Of a stretch of DNA of 64,000 nucleotides, positions 1 through 8,766 are shown piece after piece; position 1 is the first letter of the stretch; each line of letters starts with the position of its first letter. The translations under genes and the position numbers were made by a program. The notes beneath the pieces are model-generated. The model saw only the letters and a program-made list of their open reading frames with translations, had not been told where the DNA came from and did not search any database. The stretch lies in the NCBI GenBank assembly GCA_037443785.1, contig JBBINR010000013.1, positions 1 to 64,000 of the forward strand, written 5' to 3'. This stretch comes from JAQUOA01 sp037443785 (GTDB lineage Bacteria > Bacteroidota > Ignavibacteria > UBA10030 > UBA8401).

Positions 1-344
1 TCAGCAATATCGTCGTACCATGAAATTCTTCCTGAATAATACGGATGAGGAGCTTCCACAAGATTCAACAATGAATAGCGCCGGCGCCCTTCAACAATAA
101 TATCCATCCTCCCGTCGTCATATCGTTTCTTCACTTCTTTCACAACAGCGGTACATCCGACAGAACGGATATTTTGCTCGTGCATCAAGTTAATGCCAAA
201 TTCATTATCGTATGTAATACTTTCACTGATCAATGTCTTATACCGATCTTCAAAAATATGAAGCAGCAAAGATGATTGAGGGAAAAGTACAATGTTCAGC
301 GGAAAAATCGGTAATATTTCTGTCGGTTTTTCAGGAGAAGGCAT
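1..344 (-). CDS. LON substrate-binding (Lon N-terminal) domain protein, partial
   Basis: The first 114 codons are present; the rest runs off the left edge. I translated it by hand from an ATG at 344. The N-terminus reads LPIFPLNIVLFPQS followed by LLLHIFEDRYKTLI and, after about 60 residues, a GRRRY stretch. This is the pattern of the LON peptidase N-terminal substrate-binding domain. Stand-alone proteins of this family lack the AAA+ and protease parts of Lon and are of uncertain function. Because the C-terminus is missing, full-length Lon cannot be strictly excluded, but the short N-terminus before LPIFPL fits the stand-alone family. It lies downstream of the superoxide dismutase terminator and probably has its own promoter. 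Confidence 0.75.
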   Translation of the reverse strand, partial: MPSPEKPTEILPIFPLNIVLFPQSSLLLHIFEDRYKTLISESITYDNEFGINLMHEQNIRSVGCTAVVKEVKKRYDDGRMDIIVEGRRRYSLLNLVEAPHPYYSGRISWYDDIA

Positions 345-349
345 AATAA

Positions 350-382
350 CAAAACCTTCCGAAGGAGATATTCTTCGGAAGG
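350..382 (-). terminator. Intrinsic terminator after superoxide dismutase
   Basis: A perfect 10-bp inverted repeat, CCTTCCGAAG (355-364) and CTTCGGAAGG (373-382), has an 8-nt loop and is followed on the minus strand by TTTTGTTATT. It lies 20 nt after the sod stop codon and closes the long Fe-S operon. Confidence 0.85.
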
Positions 383-402
383 TCGATTGAAAGTTTAAAA
401 AA

Positions 403-1155
403 TTATTTTACGGCTTGTTCGTAACGGGACACAACGTCGTTCCAGTTTACTACACTCCAAATTGCAGACAAGTAATCAGCTCGGCGGTTTTGATATTTTA
501 AATAGTACGCGTGTTCCCACACATCAACACCAAGAACCGGCGTTTTGCCTTCCATCAACGGACTGTCTTGATTTGGAGTTGATGTAATAACAAGTTTGCC
601 TCCGTCAACAATCAACCATGCCCAACCTGAACCGAAACGGCCGAGACCAGATTTTTGAAATTGGTCTTTAAATGCATCCAATGATCCAAATGTTGAAGTA
701 AGAGCCGTTCCAAATTTGCTTGATGAAGGAAACGCAACATCTTTTTTCAGTTGCTGCCAAAACATTGTGTGGTTGACATGTCCACCCGCATTATTACGAA
801 CCGCGGTACGAATTGCTTCCGGAACAGCATTTAAATTTGTGATCAGTTCAATAGCTGACTTCGATTGAAGGGCGGGTTGATCTTTCACTGCGTTGTTTAA
901 ATTGGCGACGTACGCAGCATGGTGTTTTCCATGATGAATCTCCATTGTTTTTGCATCGATGTATGGCTCAAGCGCGTCAAATGCATATGGAAGCGGAGCA
1001 AGTTCATGTGTCATTATAGTGTTCTCCTTAGTTTGTGGTGAAGATGAAAAAGATTTCGATGTACTTTCTTGAAACGGAATTGCGGATGCCGCAAGCGATC
1101 CCAGCAGGATCGATGATGACGTTTTAATAAAATTTCTTCTGTTCGATTTGTCCAT
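403..1155 (-). CDS. Mn-type superoxide dismutase with Tat signal and an internal cytoplasmic start
   Basis: Converts superoxide to H2O2 and O2. The 250-aa product has metal ligands at about H74, H129, D211 and H215 (HHGKHH, NHTMFW, DVWEHAYY). G125 and Q196 (AGG, NQDSP) point to the Mn or cambialistic type. The N-terminus carries a twin-arginine motif (NRRNFIKT) and hydrophobic stretch, so this form should be exported. A second ATG at 1014 (M48, MTHELAPLPY) starts exactly where normal cytosolic enzymes start. It is preceded by AAGGAG at 9 nt. The upstream ATG also has a site (AGGAAGG). Two forms from one gene are therefore likely. It is the last gene of the Fe-S operon, 10 nt after the sufT-like gene. 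Confidence 0.93.
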   Translation of the reverse strand: MDKSNRRNFIKTSSSILLGSLAASAIPFQESTSKSFSSSPQTKENTIMTHELAPLPYAFDALEPYIDAKTMEIHHGKHHAAYVANLNNAVKDQPALQSKSAIELITNLNAVPEAIRTAVRNNAGGHVNHTMFWQQLKKDVAFPSSSKFGTALTSTFGSLDAFKDQFQKSGLGRFGSGWAWLIVDGGKLVITSTPNQDSPLMEGKTPVLGVDVWEHAYYLKYQNRRADYLSAIWSVVNWNDVVSRYEQAVK

Positions 1156-1165
1156 TCGTTCCTTC

Positions 1166-1516
1166 CTACATTCCCAATGTGAGGCGCGCTTCTTCCGACA
1201 TCATGCTCGGATCCCAGCGCGGTTCCCATACAATTTTCACGTTTGCTTCTTTTACCCCTGTGACCATTTCAGATTTTTGTTTGACTTCACTCGGGATAAT
1301 CTGCGCGGCCGGACATGACGGTGACGTCAATGTCATCGTGATATCAACAAATCCATCACTTTTCACATCGATATCATAGATCATACCCAATTCGTAAATA
1401 TTCACAGGAATTTCAGGATCAAAAACGGTTCGTATTTGCTCCGTGATTTGCTCTTTAACCAACATTTTTTCCAGTGAGCTGATTTCGTTCGTTGATGAAG
1501 AATTGCTGTTTTCCAT
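1166..1516 (-). CDS. SufT-like MIP18/DUF59 Fe-S assembly protein
   Basis: A 116-aa protein of the MIP18 (DUF59) family, which helps Fe-S cluster maturation or transfer. The family motif DPEIPVNIYELGMIY starts at about residue 33, and a conserved cysteine sits at about 68 in TSPSCPAA. It lies 11 nt downstream of sufU and 10 nt upstream of sod. In SUF operons a protein of this family (SufT) commonly closes the assembly genes. The N-terminal 15 residues are Ser/Asn-rich and not part of the domain. It could also be named after the related PaaD-like group, but the operon favours an Fe-S role. Confidence 0.88.
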   Translation of the reverse strand: MENSNSSSTNEISSLEKMLVKEQITEQIRTVFDPEIPVNIYELGMIYDIDVKSDGFVDITMTLTSPSCPAAQIIPSEVKQKSEMVTGVKEANVKIVWEPRWDPSMMSEEARLTLGM

Positions 1517-1527
1517 TTCACTTCCCT

Positions 1528-1995
1528 CTATTGATTCTTCTCTTCTTCAGTTGAAATTGTTTTTGCACTGTTCGTTAAGGCAGAATGCATTGCGTGCCAT
1601 GCCAGCGTCGCACATTTTATTCTCGCCGGAAATTCTGAAACGCCGGTGAGCGCACCAAGGCATCCAAGCTCTTCAATATTTTCGTCAACACTCCATTTGC
1701 CTGTGACTACCTGATGAAATTTTTCAAATAACTTTTCAGCTTCTTCAACTGTTGTGCCTTTGATCGATGTCGTCATCATTGATGCCGATGATTTCGAGAT
1801 TGCACACCCATTTCCTAAAAATCCAATATCGACAATGCGATTCCCATCAAGCTTCAGCCACACTTCATAATGATCGCCGCACAACGGATTAAATCCTTCC
1901 GCATAGTGTGACGCATTTTCCAATTTCTTAAAGTTTCTCGGAGACTTATTATGTTCCAAGATAAGCTGTTGGTAAAGTTCATTCAATTCGCTCAT
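1528..1995 (-). CDS. sufU: SufU Fe-S scaffold / sulfur-transfer protein
   Basis: A 155-aa protein that accepts sulfur from SufS for SUF-type cluster assembly. The three zinc-binding cysteines of SufU are visible at C39 (NPLCGD, with D41), C64 (GNGCAIS) and C128 (RIKCATL). The insertion between the second and third cysteines is the length that separates SufU from IscU. It overlaps the end of sufS by 4 nt, so it is translationally coupled to its partner enzyme. The family is typical of Firmicutes and the Bacteroidota-related phyla. Confidence 0.95.
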   Translation of the reverse strand: MSELNELYQQLILEHNKSPRNFKKLENASHYAEGFNPLCGDHYEVWLKLDGNRIVDIGFLGNGCAISKSSASMMTTSIKGTTVEEAEKLFEKFHQVVTGKWSVDENIEELGCLGALTGVSEFPARIKCATLAWHAMHSALTNSAKTISTEEEKNQ

Positions 1996-3233
1996 GCGAA
2001 AACTTCCTTTACTTTTCCGATGCCTTTCACTAACGCATCAATTTCATCTTTAGTATTGTACAGTGCGAATGATGCACGCGCCGTTGCCGGAATGCCGAAC
2101 CGTTTCATCACCGGCTGTGTGCAATGATGCCCGGTTCTAATTGCCACACCTTCGCGATCAAGAATAGTTCCGATATCGTGCGGGTGAATATTTTCCAACA
2201 CGAATGAAACAACACCCGCTTTTTCCTTTGCAGTGCCGATCAACTGAACGCCTGCAATTGAACCAATCACACGCATCGCATACGTCAATAACTCGTGTTC
2301 ATACTCGTAAATTTTTTGTAATCCAATCTTTTGAACAAAATCAATTGCCGCACCTAGTCCGATTCCACCGGCAATGTGCGGCGTGCCTGCTTCAAATTTG
2401 TATGGAAGATCGTTGTATGTCGTCTTTTCAAATGTTACAGAACGAATCATATCTCCGCCGCCCTGAAATGGATTCATCGTTTCCAAGATCGATTGCTTTC
2501 CGTACAATACGCCGATTCCCGTCGGACCAAAAAGTTTATGCCCGGAAAAAGCAAAGAAATCGCAATCGAGTTCTTTGACATCAACGTTCATGTGTGCAAC
2601 TGCTTGAGCACCATCAATCAAAACCGGCGTTCCATTTTGGTGAGCCCGCTCAATGATTTTTTTTATCGGATTCACTGTGCCAAGCGAGTTGGAAACATAC
2701 ACAACTGAAACAAGTTTTGTCTTCCGCGAAAGTAGTTTTTCAAATTCTCCAACGATCAATTCACCGTCATCATTCATCGGAATTACACGAAGCACAGCTT
2801 TCTTTTCTTCACACAACAACTGCCACGGAACAATATTGGAATGATGTTCCATGGCGGAGATAATAATTTCATCTCCTTCATGAAGAAATTTTCTTCCAAA
2901 GCTGTGCGCAACAAGATTGATTGATTCCGTCGTTCCACGGGTAAAAATAATTTCTTTGTTGTCCGATGCGTTGATAAAGTTTTTTACTTTGCCGCGGGCT
3001 TTTTCATATTCAAACGTTGCAACTTCGCTTAAATGATGCACCCCGCGATGGATATTCGCATTTTGCTCGCGATAATAAATGTCGAGCGTTTCAAGAACCG
3101 ATCTGGGTTTTTGCGTTGTCGCAGCATTATCCAGATAGACAAGTTTCTTTCCATGAACACTGGTGTGCAAGATTGGGAAATTGTTTCGTATCGTTTCGAT
3201 GTCAAAGAGTAATTCTTTTTCGACGGTCTGCAT
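1992..3233 (-). CDS. sufS: SufS cysteine desulfurase (class II)
   Basis: A PLP-dependent enzyme that removes sulfur from L-cysteine and passes it as a persulfide to SufU. The 413-aa protein has LDNAATTQKP near residue 35, the PLP lysine region SGHKLFGPTG, and the catalytic cysteine at about C371 in RTGHHCTQP, the short-loop arrangement of group II (SufS/CsdA) enzymes. It starts 5 nt after sufD. A second desulfurase of the IscS type lies at 7588-8766 in the same operon. Dividing the work between the two (SUF versus other thiolation) is inference. Confidence 0.96.
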   Translation of the reverse strand: MQTVEKELLFDIETIRNNFPILHTSVHGKKLVYLDNAATTQKPRSVLETLDIYYREQNANIHRGVHHLSEVATFEYEKARGKVKNFINASDNKEIIFTRGTTESINLVAHSFGRKFLHEGDEIIISAMEHHSNIVPWQLLCEEKKAVLRVIPMNDDGELIVGEFEKLLSRKTKLVSVVYVSNSLGTVNPIKKIIERAHQNGTPVLIDGAQAVAHMNVDVKELDCDFFAFSGHKLFGPTGIGVLYGKQSILETMNPFQGGGDMIRSVTFEKTTYNDLPYKFEAGTPHIAGGIGLGAAIDFVQKIGLQKIYEYEHELLTYAMRVIGSIAGVQLIGTAKEKAGVVSFVLENIHPHDIGTILDREGVAIRTGHHCTQPVMKRFGIPATARASFALYNTKDEIDALVKGIGKVKEVFA

Positions 3234-3238
3234 GGTCT

Positions 3239-4600
3239 TTATCCGTGAACGATGTCTGGTAATCCGGTGTTGCCGAGTTTATTGCGAAGATGTTCAACCA
3301 CAAGCACGTCAACATAATGGCGCAGTTCTTGATCAACAATTTTTCCCGTTACTTCTGCCGCGAAGCCAACCGTCAACATTGCTCTTGTGTTCTCTTCAGA
3401 AATTCCACGGCTCTTCAAATAAAAAGCGTATGTTGGGTTCAATCCTCCAACGGCAGCACCGTGCGTGCATTTCACATCATCCGCAAAAATTTCTAATTCA
3501 GGTTTCGTATCAACGGTTGCAGTATCGGAAAGTAAAAGATTTCTGTTTGTTTGTTTTGAATCGGTTTTTTGTGCTTCCGGCTCTACGTACACTTTCCCAT
3601 TGAACACTGCGCGCGAATTTCCGTGAAGGATTCCTTTAAACAGTTCATGACTCGGACAATTGGGATGAATATGATGCATAAACGTATGGTGATCGATCAC
3701 TTGATTATCAGTAGTGATGTAGAGCCCGTTCAAATTACAGTCGGCTTCCTTCCCGTCAAGAATAATACTCATATCGTTACGTGCGAGGATAGAACCAAGT
3801 GCTAGTGAAAAGACATTGACGATGCTGCTTTCGTGTTGATGAACGCGTAAGTTTTCGACATGGAACGCCGAATCACTTTCTTGTTGAATCTTCACTGCTT
3901 CAAAGTTCGCTCGTTCTTTAACAACAATTTCTGTAACTGCATTTGTAAGGTTTTTATGGTCGTAAACGGAACGATACACAAAACTCACTTTTACTTTTGC
4001 ATCTTCTTCAACAATGATAAGATTGCGCAGATGTGCGGCAAGCTGATCATTTTCAAATTGCGTAGAAATGAAAAGACAATAGATCGGCCCTTTGACTTCA
4101 ATATTCTTCGGGATATACATGAATACGCCGTCATTGAGAAATGCCGTATTCATCGCCGCGAATGAATTATTTCGATAATCGACGTAACGCGAAAGATGCT
4201 GCTGTATAATTCCGCCGTGCGTCTTCGTTGCTTCAATTAAATTACGAACAACAACTTCTTTGGGAAGATTCTGTAACTTCGAATGTTCTTTGGAAAGATG
4301 CCCATTGACAAAAACTATCCGATGGTGATCCTTCCCTTCAGGGAAAAATGACTCGATAATTTCTGCATCAATCTTTGTTACAAGTTTGTTAGAAGCGTAG
4401 GTGAACATTCCCTTCGCAATCGAGTTCACGTTCGTGTATTTCCAATTCTCTTCTTTTGTGGTAGGAAATCCTCGTTCCGTAAAAACATTCAATGCCGATT
4501 TTCGTATCTCATGAATCCATGATGGCAATTGCGAAGCACCATTCTTTTCGAACGACTGAAATTCACCGATGTAATGACTATAATTTACCAGGTTTGACAT
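3239..4600 (-). CDS. sufD: SufD subunit of the SufBCD scaffold
   Basis: Forms the SufBC2D scaffold on which Fe-S clusters are built. The 453-aa protein has the C-terminal SufBD beta-helix core with the pattern FADDVKCTHGAAVGG and an ending typical of SufD. I start at the ATG at 4600 (MSNLVNYSHY), because it has GGAG about 9 nt upstream and sits 16 nt after sufC. A longer reading frame opening at 4639 would overlap sufC and adds 13 residues without homology. It lies between sufC and sufS. Confidence 0.94.
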   Translation of the reverse strand: MSNLVNYSHYIGEFQSFEKNGASQLPSWIHEIRKSALNVFTERGFPTTKEENWKYTNVNSIAKGMFTYASNKLVTKIDAEIIESFFPEGKDHHRIVFVNGHLSKEHSKLQNLPKEVVVRNLIEATKTHGGIIQQHLSRYVDYRNNSFAAMNTAFLNDGVFMYIPKNIEVKGPIYCLFISTQFENDQLAAHLRNLIIVEEDAKVKVSFVYRSVYDHKNLTNAVTEIVVKERANFEAVKIQQESDSAFHVENLRVHQHESSIVNVFSLALGSILARNDMSIILDGKEADCNLNGLYITTDNQVIDHHTFMHHIHPNCPSHELFKGILHGNSRAVFNGKVYVEPEAQKTDSKQTNRNLLLSDTATVDTKPELEIFADDVKCTHGAAVGGLNPTYAFYLKSRGISEENTRAMLTVGFAAEVTGKIVDQELRHYVDVLVVEHLRNKLGNTGLPDIVHG

Positions 4601-4616
4601 TCTTTTTTTCTCCAAA

Positions 4617-5380
4617 CTACGCGTGCGACATCGTTCCAAATTCTTCTTTAATCAGATCGTAACCGTCGGCTTCAAGTTCAAGCGCAAGTTCTTTTCCGCC
4701 GGATTTTATAATCTGCCCTTTCACGAGCACATGAACAAAATCAGGAACAATGTAATTCAATAATCGTTGATAATGCGTAACCACAATGGATGCGTTCGTC
4801 GGTGATTTTAATTTGTTTACGCCGCCGGCAACAATTTTTAAAGCATCGATATCAAGACCGGAATCCGTTTCATCGAGAATGGCGAGCTTTGGCTCAAGCA
4901 CTGCCATTTGAAGAATTTCGTTTTTCTTTTTTTCTCCGCCGGAAAATCCTTCGTTCACAGGACGATTGATGAAACTTGGATCCATTTCGACAACTTTCAT
5001 TTTCTCTTTAATCAACTTCAAAAATTGCATTGAATCCAATTCTTCCAATCCCTTTGATTTTCTAATCTCGTTCAAACCCGCTTTCAAAAAATAGCTGTTG
5101 CTGACGCCGGGAATTTCAACCGGATATTGAAATGCTAAAAAAACACCGGCGTGGGCGCGTTTTTCAGGGTCAAGTGCTAAAAGATTTTGACCATCGAAAA
5201 TCACTTCTCCTTGCGTTACTTCATACGCAGGATGACCGGCAAGCACTTGCGCCAGCGTGCTTTTCCCTGAACCGTTCGGTCCCATAATTGCATGAATTCG
5301 CCTGCATTAACTTTTAGATTGATGCCGCGAAGAATTTCTTTCCCATTAACATTCGCGTGTAAATTTTTAATTTCTATCAT
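4617..5380 (-). pseudogene. sufC: SufC ATPase, interrupted by a 1-nt frameshift
   Basis: ABC-type ATPase that powers the SufBCD complex. The reading frame starting at 5380 (MIEIKNLHANVNGKEILRG) runs to about 5296 and then leaves frame. The next frame continues with the Walker A GPNGSGKST, the signature FSGGEKKK and Walker B LAILDETDSG, and ends normally at 4617. Near 5296 the bases read TTCATGCAATTATGG, while the family sequence E-F-H-A-I-M-G needs TTCCATGCAATTATGG. One C is missing. The span of 764 nt becomes a normal 254-aa SufC if it is restored. Because sufC is expected to be essential here, a sequencing or assembly error is more likely than a true loss. Confidence 0.9.
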
Positions 5381-5409
5381 TGTCTGTCCATTTTTGATAT
5401 TCAAAAAAA

Positions 5410-6846
5410 TTATCCAACACTTCCTTCGAGTGAAATGCCAAGCAGTTTCTGTGCTTCAACGGCAAATTCCATCGGAAGATTTTTGAAAACTTCTTTCGCA
5501 AACCCGTTCACAATCATCGAGATTGCATTTTCCGTACTAATGCCGCGTTGTTTGCAATAGAAAATTTGGTCTTCACCGATCTTTGACGTTGATGCTTCAT
5601 GCTCAACACTTGATGAAGAATTTTTTACTTCGATGTATGGAAACGTATTTGCACTACATTTATTCCCGATTAACATCGAATCACATTGCGTGTAATTTCT
5701 TGCGTTGACTGCATTCTTCCCGACATTCACCAATCCGCGGTAGGTATTATTTCCTCGTCCCGCAGAAATTCCTTTCGACACAATCGTGCTTCGAGTATTT
5801 TTGCCAAGATGGATCATCTTGGTTCCAGTATCGGCATCCTGACGATTGTTAACAACTGCGACAGAATAAAATTCACCGATTGAATTGTCACCCTGCAAAA
5901 TCACCGAAGGATATTTCCACGTGATCGCTGAACCGGTTTCGACTTGCGTCCATGAAATTTTGGAATTCATTCCGGCACATTTTCCTCGCTTCGTCACAAA
6001 ATTATAGATGCCGCCTTTCCCCTCTTTATCGCCTGCATACCAATTTTGCACCGTCGAATATTTTATTTCAGCATTATCGTGCGCAATGAGTTCAACGACT
6101 GCGGCGTGCAATTGATTTTCATCACGCATCGGAGCTGTGCAGCCTTCCAAATAGCTCACGTACGCTGATTCATCAGCAATGATCAATGTTCGTTCAAACT
6201 GCCCCGTGTTCGATGCATTAATTCTAAAATATGTCGAAAGCTCCATCGGGCATTTGACTCCTTTCGGAATATAACAGAACGAACCATCGCTGAACACAGC
6301 AGAATTGAGTGCTGCAAAAAAATTATCGCTGTACGGAACAACCGAGCCAAGATATTTTTTTACGAGATCGGGATGTTCTTGAACTGCTTCAGAGAATGAA
6401 CAGAAAATAATTCCTTTTTCCTTTAATGTTTCTTTAAACGTCGTTGCAACAGAAACCGAATCGAACACCGCATCAACCGCAACACCGCTCATTCGCTTTT
6501 GTTCATTCAACGAGATGCCAAGCTTTTCGTACGTTTCAAGAAGCATTGGATCAACTTCATCGAGGCTATTTAATTTCTTGATATTTTTTGGCGCTGAATA
6601 GTAACTAATTTTTTGATACTCGACCGGTGGATATTTTAAATTCGACCAGTGCGGTTCTTCAAGCGTCAGCCATGTACGAAACGCTTTTAGTCGCCACTCC
6701 GTCATCCATTCAGGTTCATTTTTTTTCGCAGAGATTGTTCGAATAACATCTTCGCTTAATCCCGGTGGAATTGTGTCGGTTTCAATATTGGTTGTAAAAC
6801 CGTATTTATATTCTTTTGATACTAACTCTTCAATTGATTGTGACAT
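5410..6846 (-). CDS. sufB: SufB scaffold protein
   Basis: Core scaffold subunit of SufBC2D. The 478-aa protein has the usual N-terminal region and the SufBD domain with CTAPMRDENQLHAAVVEL, the WTQVETGSAITWKYPS region and the C-terminal EHEASTSKIGEDQIFYCKQRG signature of SufB. It starts 53 nt after the iscA-like gene and ends 29 nt before sufC. The sequence is intact and of family length. Confidence 0.97.
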   Translation of the reverse strand: MSQSIEELVSKEYKYGFTTNIETDTIPPGLSEDVIRTISAKKNEPEWMTEWRLKAFRTWLTLEEPHWSNLKYPPVEYQKISYYSAPKNIKKLNSLDEVDPMLLETYEKLGISLNEQKRMSGVAVDAVFDSVSVATTFKETLKEKGIIFCSFSEAVQEHPDLVKKYLGSVVPYSDNFFAALNSAVFSDGSFCYIPKGVKCPMELSTYFRINASNTGQFERTLIIADESAYVSYLEGCTAPMRDENQLHAAVVELIAHDNAEIKYSTVQNWYAGDKEGKGGIYNFVTKRGKCAGMNSKISWTQVETGSAITWKYPSVILQGDNSIGEFYSVAVVNNRQDADTGTKMIHLGKNTRSTIVSKGISAGRGNNTYRGLVNVGKNAVNARNYTQCDSMLIGNKCSANTFPYIEVKNSSSSVEHEASTSKIGEDQIFYCKQRGISTENAISMIVNGFAKEVFKNLPMEFAVEAQKLLGISLEGSVG

Positions 6847-6899
6847 TATCTCTTTCCTAAAGATAAAGCTTACGGTAACATTACCGATTTGAAAATATA

Positions 6900-7262
6900 T
6901 TACACGCCAAATGAACTACCGCACCCGCATGTTTTTGCCGCTTGCGGGTTATTGAAAACAAAACCACGACCGTTTAATCCGTCGCTAAAATCAAGTGTCG
7001 TTCCCGAAAGATAAAACATGCTTTTTTGATCGACGATGAATTTTACACCGTGTTTTTCCAACACAATATCTTTTTCCTTCACAGCATCGTCAAAAGCAAG
7101 GACATAGCTTAAACCGGAACAGCCACCTCCTTTTACTCCAAGACGAAGGAAGTGAGTTTCAGGAATATTATTTTTTGATTTAATTGATCGAACTTCTTCC
7201 GCTGCTTTTTCCGTCAGAATAATATCGTCTTCGATCATTGTTTGTGTCAGCGTTTCGGACAT
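6900..7262 (-). CDS. A-type Fe-S carrier (IscA/SufA/ErpA family)
   Basis: A 120-aa protein that carries Fe-S clusters to client proteins. The three conserved cysteines are at C48 (GGGCSGLSY), C112 and C114 (KTCGCGSSF), as in all A-type carriers. Whether it should be called SufA, IscA or ErpA cannot be decided from the motif. It lies 35 nt after the unknown 97-aa gene and upstream of sufB, inside the same operon. Confidence 0.94.
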   Translation of the reverse strand: MSETLTQTMIEDDIILTEKAAEEVRSIKSKNNIPETHFLRLGVKGGGCSGLSYVLAFDDAVKEKDIVLEKHGVKFIVDQKSMFYLSGTTLDFSDGLNGRGFVFNNPQAAKTCGCGSSFGV

Positions 7263-7297
7263 TGATACATCTCCTCTTGTTCAATTTAATTGTTCTT

Positions 7298-7591
7298 TTA
7301 CCCTGCTTTTTTTGCTGAATATTCAGGATAGTTTAACACCCAGGTATGAGCATTGAGCTGCTTGAAAACATTGGTTTTTTCAAAGTGCAATGCAATTTCT
7401 TTCGCAATCTGTTCGCTTTCCGTGTACCTGATATAAATTTTTTTCTTCCTCAAAAATTCGAGTGCCGCAAAATGAAGATCGCGCAGAAAGATATTTGAAA
7501 GATGATACATCGGCGCCCGAGATCTCATAAATTGAAGAAACTCAACTTGGTTGCCGATGATATATTGAGATTTTTTAAATCGAATATTCAT
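7298..7591 (-). CDS. Unknown 97-aa protein in the Fe-S operon
   Basis: I do not recognise this protein. It overlaps the end of the IscS-type gene by 4 nt and lies 35 nt before the A-type carrier, so it is very probably translated. It is basic, rich in aromatic residues, has no cysteine and no membrane segment, and is predicted mainly helical (FLRDLHFAALEFLRKKKIYIRY). The absence of cysteine argues against a cluster carrier. The coupling to a cysteine desulfurase suggests an accessory or regulatory partner, as ISD11-like or IscX-like proteins are elsewhere, but no sequence similarity to those is visible. Confidence 0.75.
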   Translation of the reverse strand: MNIRFKKSQYIIGNQVEFLQFMRSRAPMYHLSNIFLRDLHFAALEFLRKKKIYIRYTESEQIAKEIALHFEKTNVFKQLNAHTWVLNYPEYSAKKAG

Positions 7592-8766
7592 TGTACGCCT
7601 TCCAGAGAATAGGTTCGTAATTTTTCAACCGCACCTGTTACCTTCTCCGCTACGTAATTAATTTCATCTTCTGTCGTAAAACGTCCAACACCAAAACGGA
7701 TTGTCGATTTTCCTGCTTCTTCATCAAGACCGATTGCCTGCAATACATGCGAATATTTTTGTTCACCAAGTTCTTCAGAATTACACGCCGCACCGGCAGA
7801 GATGGCAATATCCGATAGTGCAGTCATCAACATTTCAGCATTCACGCCATGAAATGTTATGCTCAAATTATTTTGGATTCTGAACTGCGTCGATCCGTTC
7901 ACTGTAACATTGTCAATTGCTGACAACTTATTCCACAACAGATCACGCAACTGCTGCTGCCGTGACATCTCTTGCTCCATCGAACCAATTGCAATCTGGA
8001 CTGCTTTCCCAAAACCAACAATTGCCGGGACATTCAACGTCCCAGAACGAAGTCCAAACTCATGACCGCCGCCGCTGATCTGTGGTTCAATATTCACTCT
8101 TGGATTTTTCGATCTCAGATATAACGCACCAATTCCTTTAGGTCCATACAATTTATGTGAAGAACATGACATTGCATGAATATTTAATTTCTGAACATCA
8201 ATGTTCATTTTACCTACGCACTGTGTCGCATCGGTATGGAAAATAATTCCATGTTCTTTGCATACTGCTCCAATTTCCTCAATCGGTTGGATCGTTCCAA
8301 TCTCATTATTGGCCATCATCACTGAAACGAGAATTGTTTGAGACGTAATTGCTTTGCGAACTTCGTCAACCTCAATTCTTCCATCGGCATTCACCGGTAA
8401 ATATGTCACTCTAAATCCTTGTCGCTCAAGATACTGACACGAGTCAAGCACACACTTGTGTTCAATGCTTGTTGTAATGATGTGATTTCCTTTTGAACGA
8501 AAGGCGTGAGCAATTCCTTTTAACGCAAGATTATTCGATTCAGTCGCACCGCTCGTAAAAATAATTTCTTTCGGTTGAGCATTGAATGCTGACGCAATCG
8601 TCCGTCGCGCAAGCTCGACAGCTTCTTTTGCAATCCATCCAAACCGATGCTGCGTGCTTGCGGTGTTTCCAAAATATTCTGTAAAAAATGGCATCATGGC
8701 ATCGACCACTCTTTTATCGACAGGAGTCGTTGCCTGATAATCCATATAAACGGGATTCTGTACCAT
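7588..8766 (-). CDS. IscS/NifS-type cysteine desulfurase (class I)
   Basis: A PLP-dependent cysteine desulfurase of 392 aa, distinct from SufS. It opens with VYMDYQATTPVD, has the PLP-lysine region SCSSHKLYGPKG, and its catalytic cysteine is at about C328 in SAGAACNSEE within a long mobile loop, the mark of group I enzymes (IscS/NifS). Its ATG shares one base with the stop of the Rrf2 regulator. No IscU is in the window, so it may serve tRNA thiolation or feed the SUF scaffold. That role is inference. Confidence 0.94.
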   Translation of the reverse strand: MVQNPVYMDYQATTPVDKRVVDAMMPFFTEYFGNTASTQHRFGWIAKEAVELARRTIASAFNAQPKEIIFTSGATESNNLALKGIAHAFRSKGNHIITTSIEHKCVLDSCQYLERQGFRVTYLPVNADGRIEVDEVRKAITSQTILVSVMMANNEIGTIQPIEEIGAVCKEHGIIFHTDATQCVGKMNIDVQKLNIHAMSCSSHKLYGPKGIGALYLRSKNPRVNIEPQISGGGHEFGLRSGTLNVPAIVGFGKAVQIAIGSMEQEMSRQQQLRDLLWNKLSAIDNVTVNGSTQFRIQNNLSITFHGVNAEMLMTALSDIAISAGAACNSEELGEQKYSHVLQAIGLDEEAGKSTIRFGVGRFTTEDEINYVAEKVTGAVEKLRTYSLEGVQ

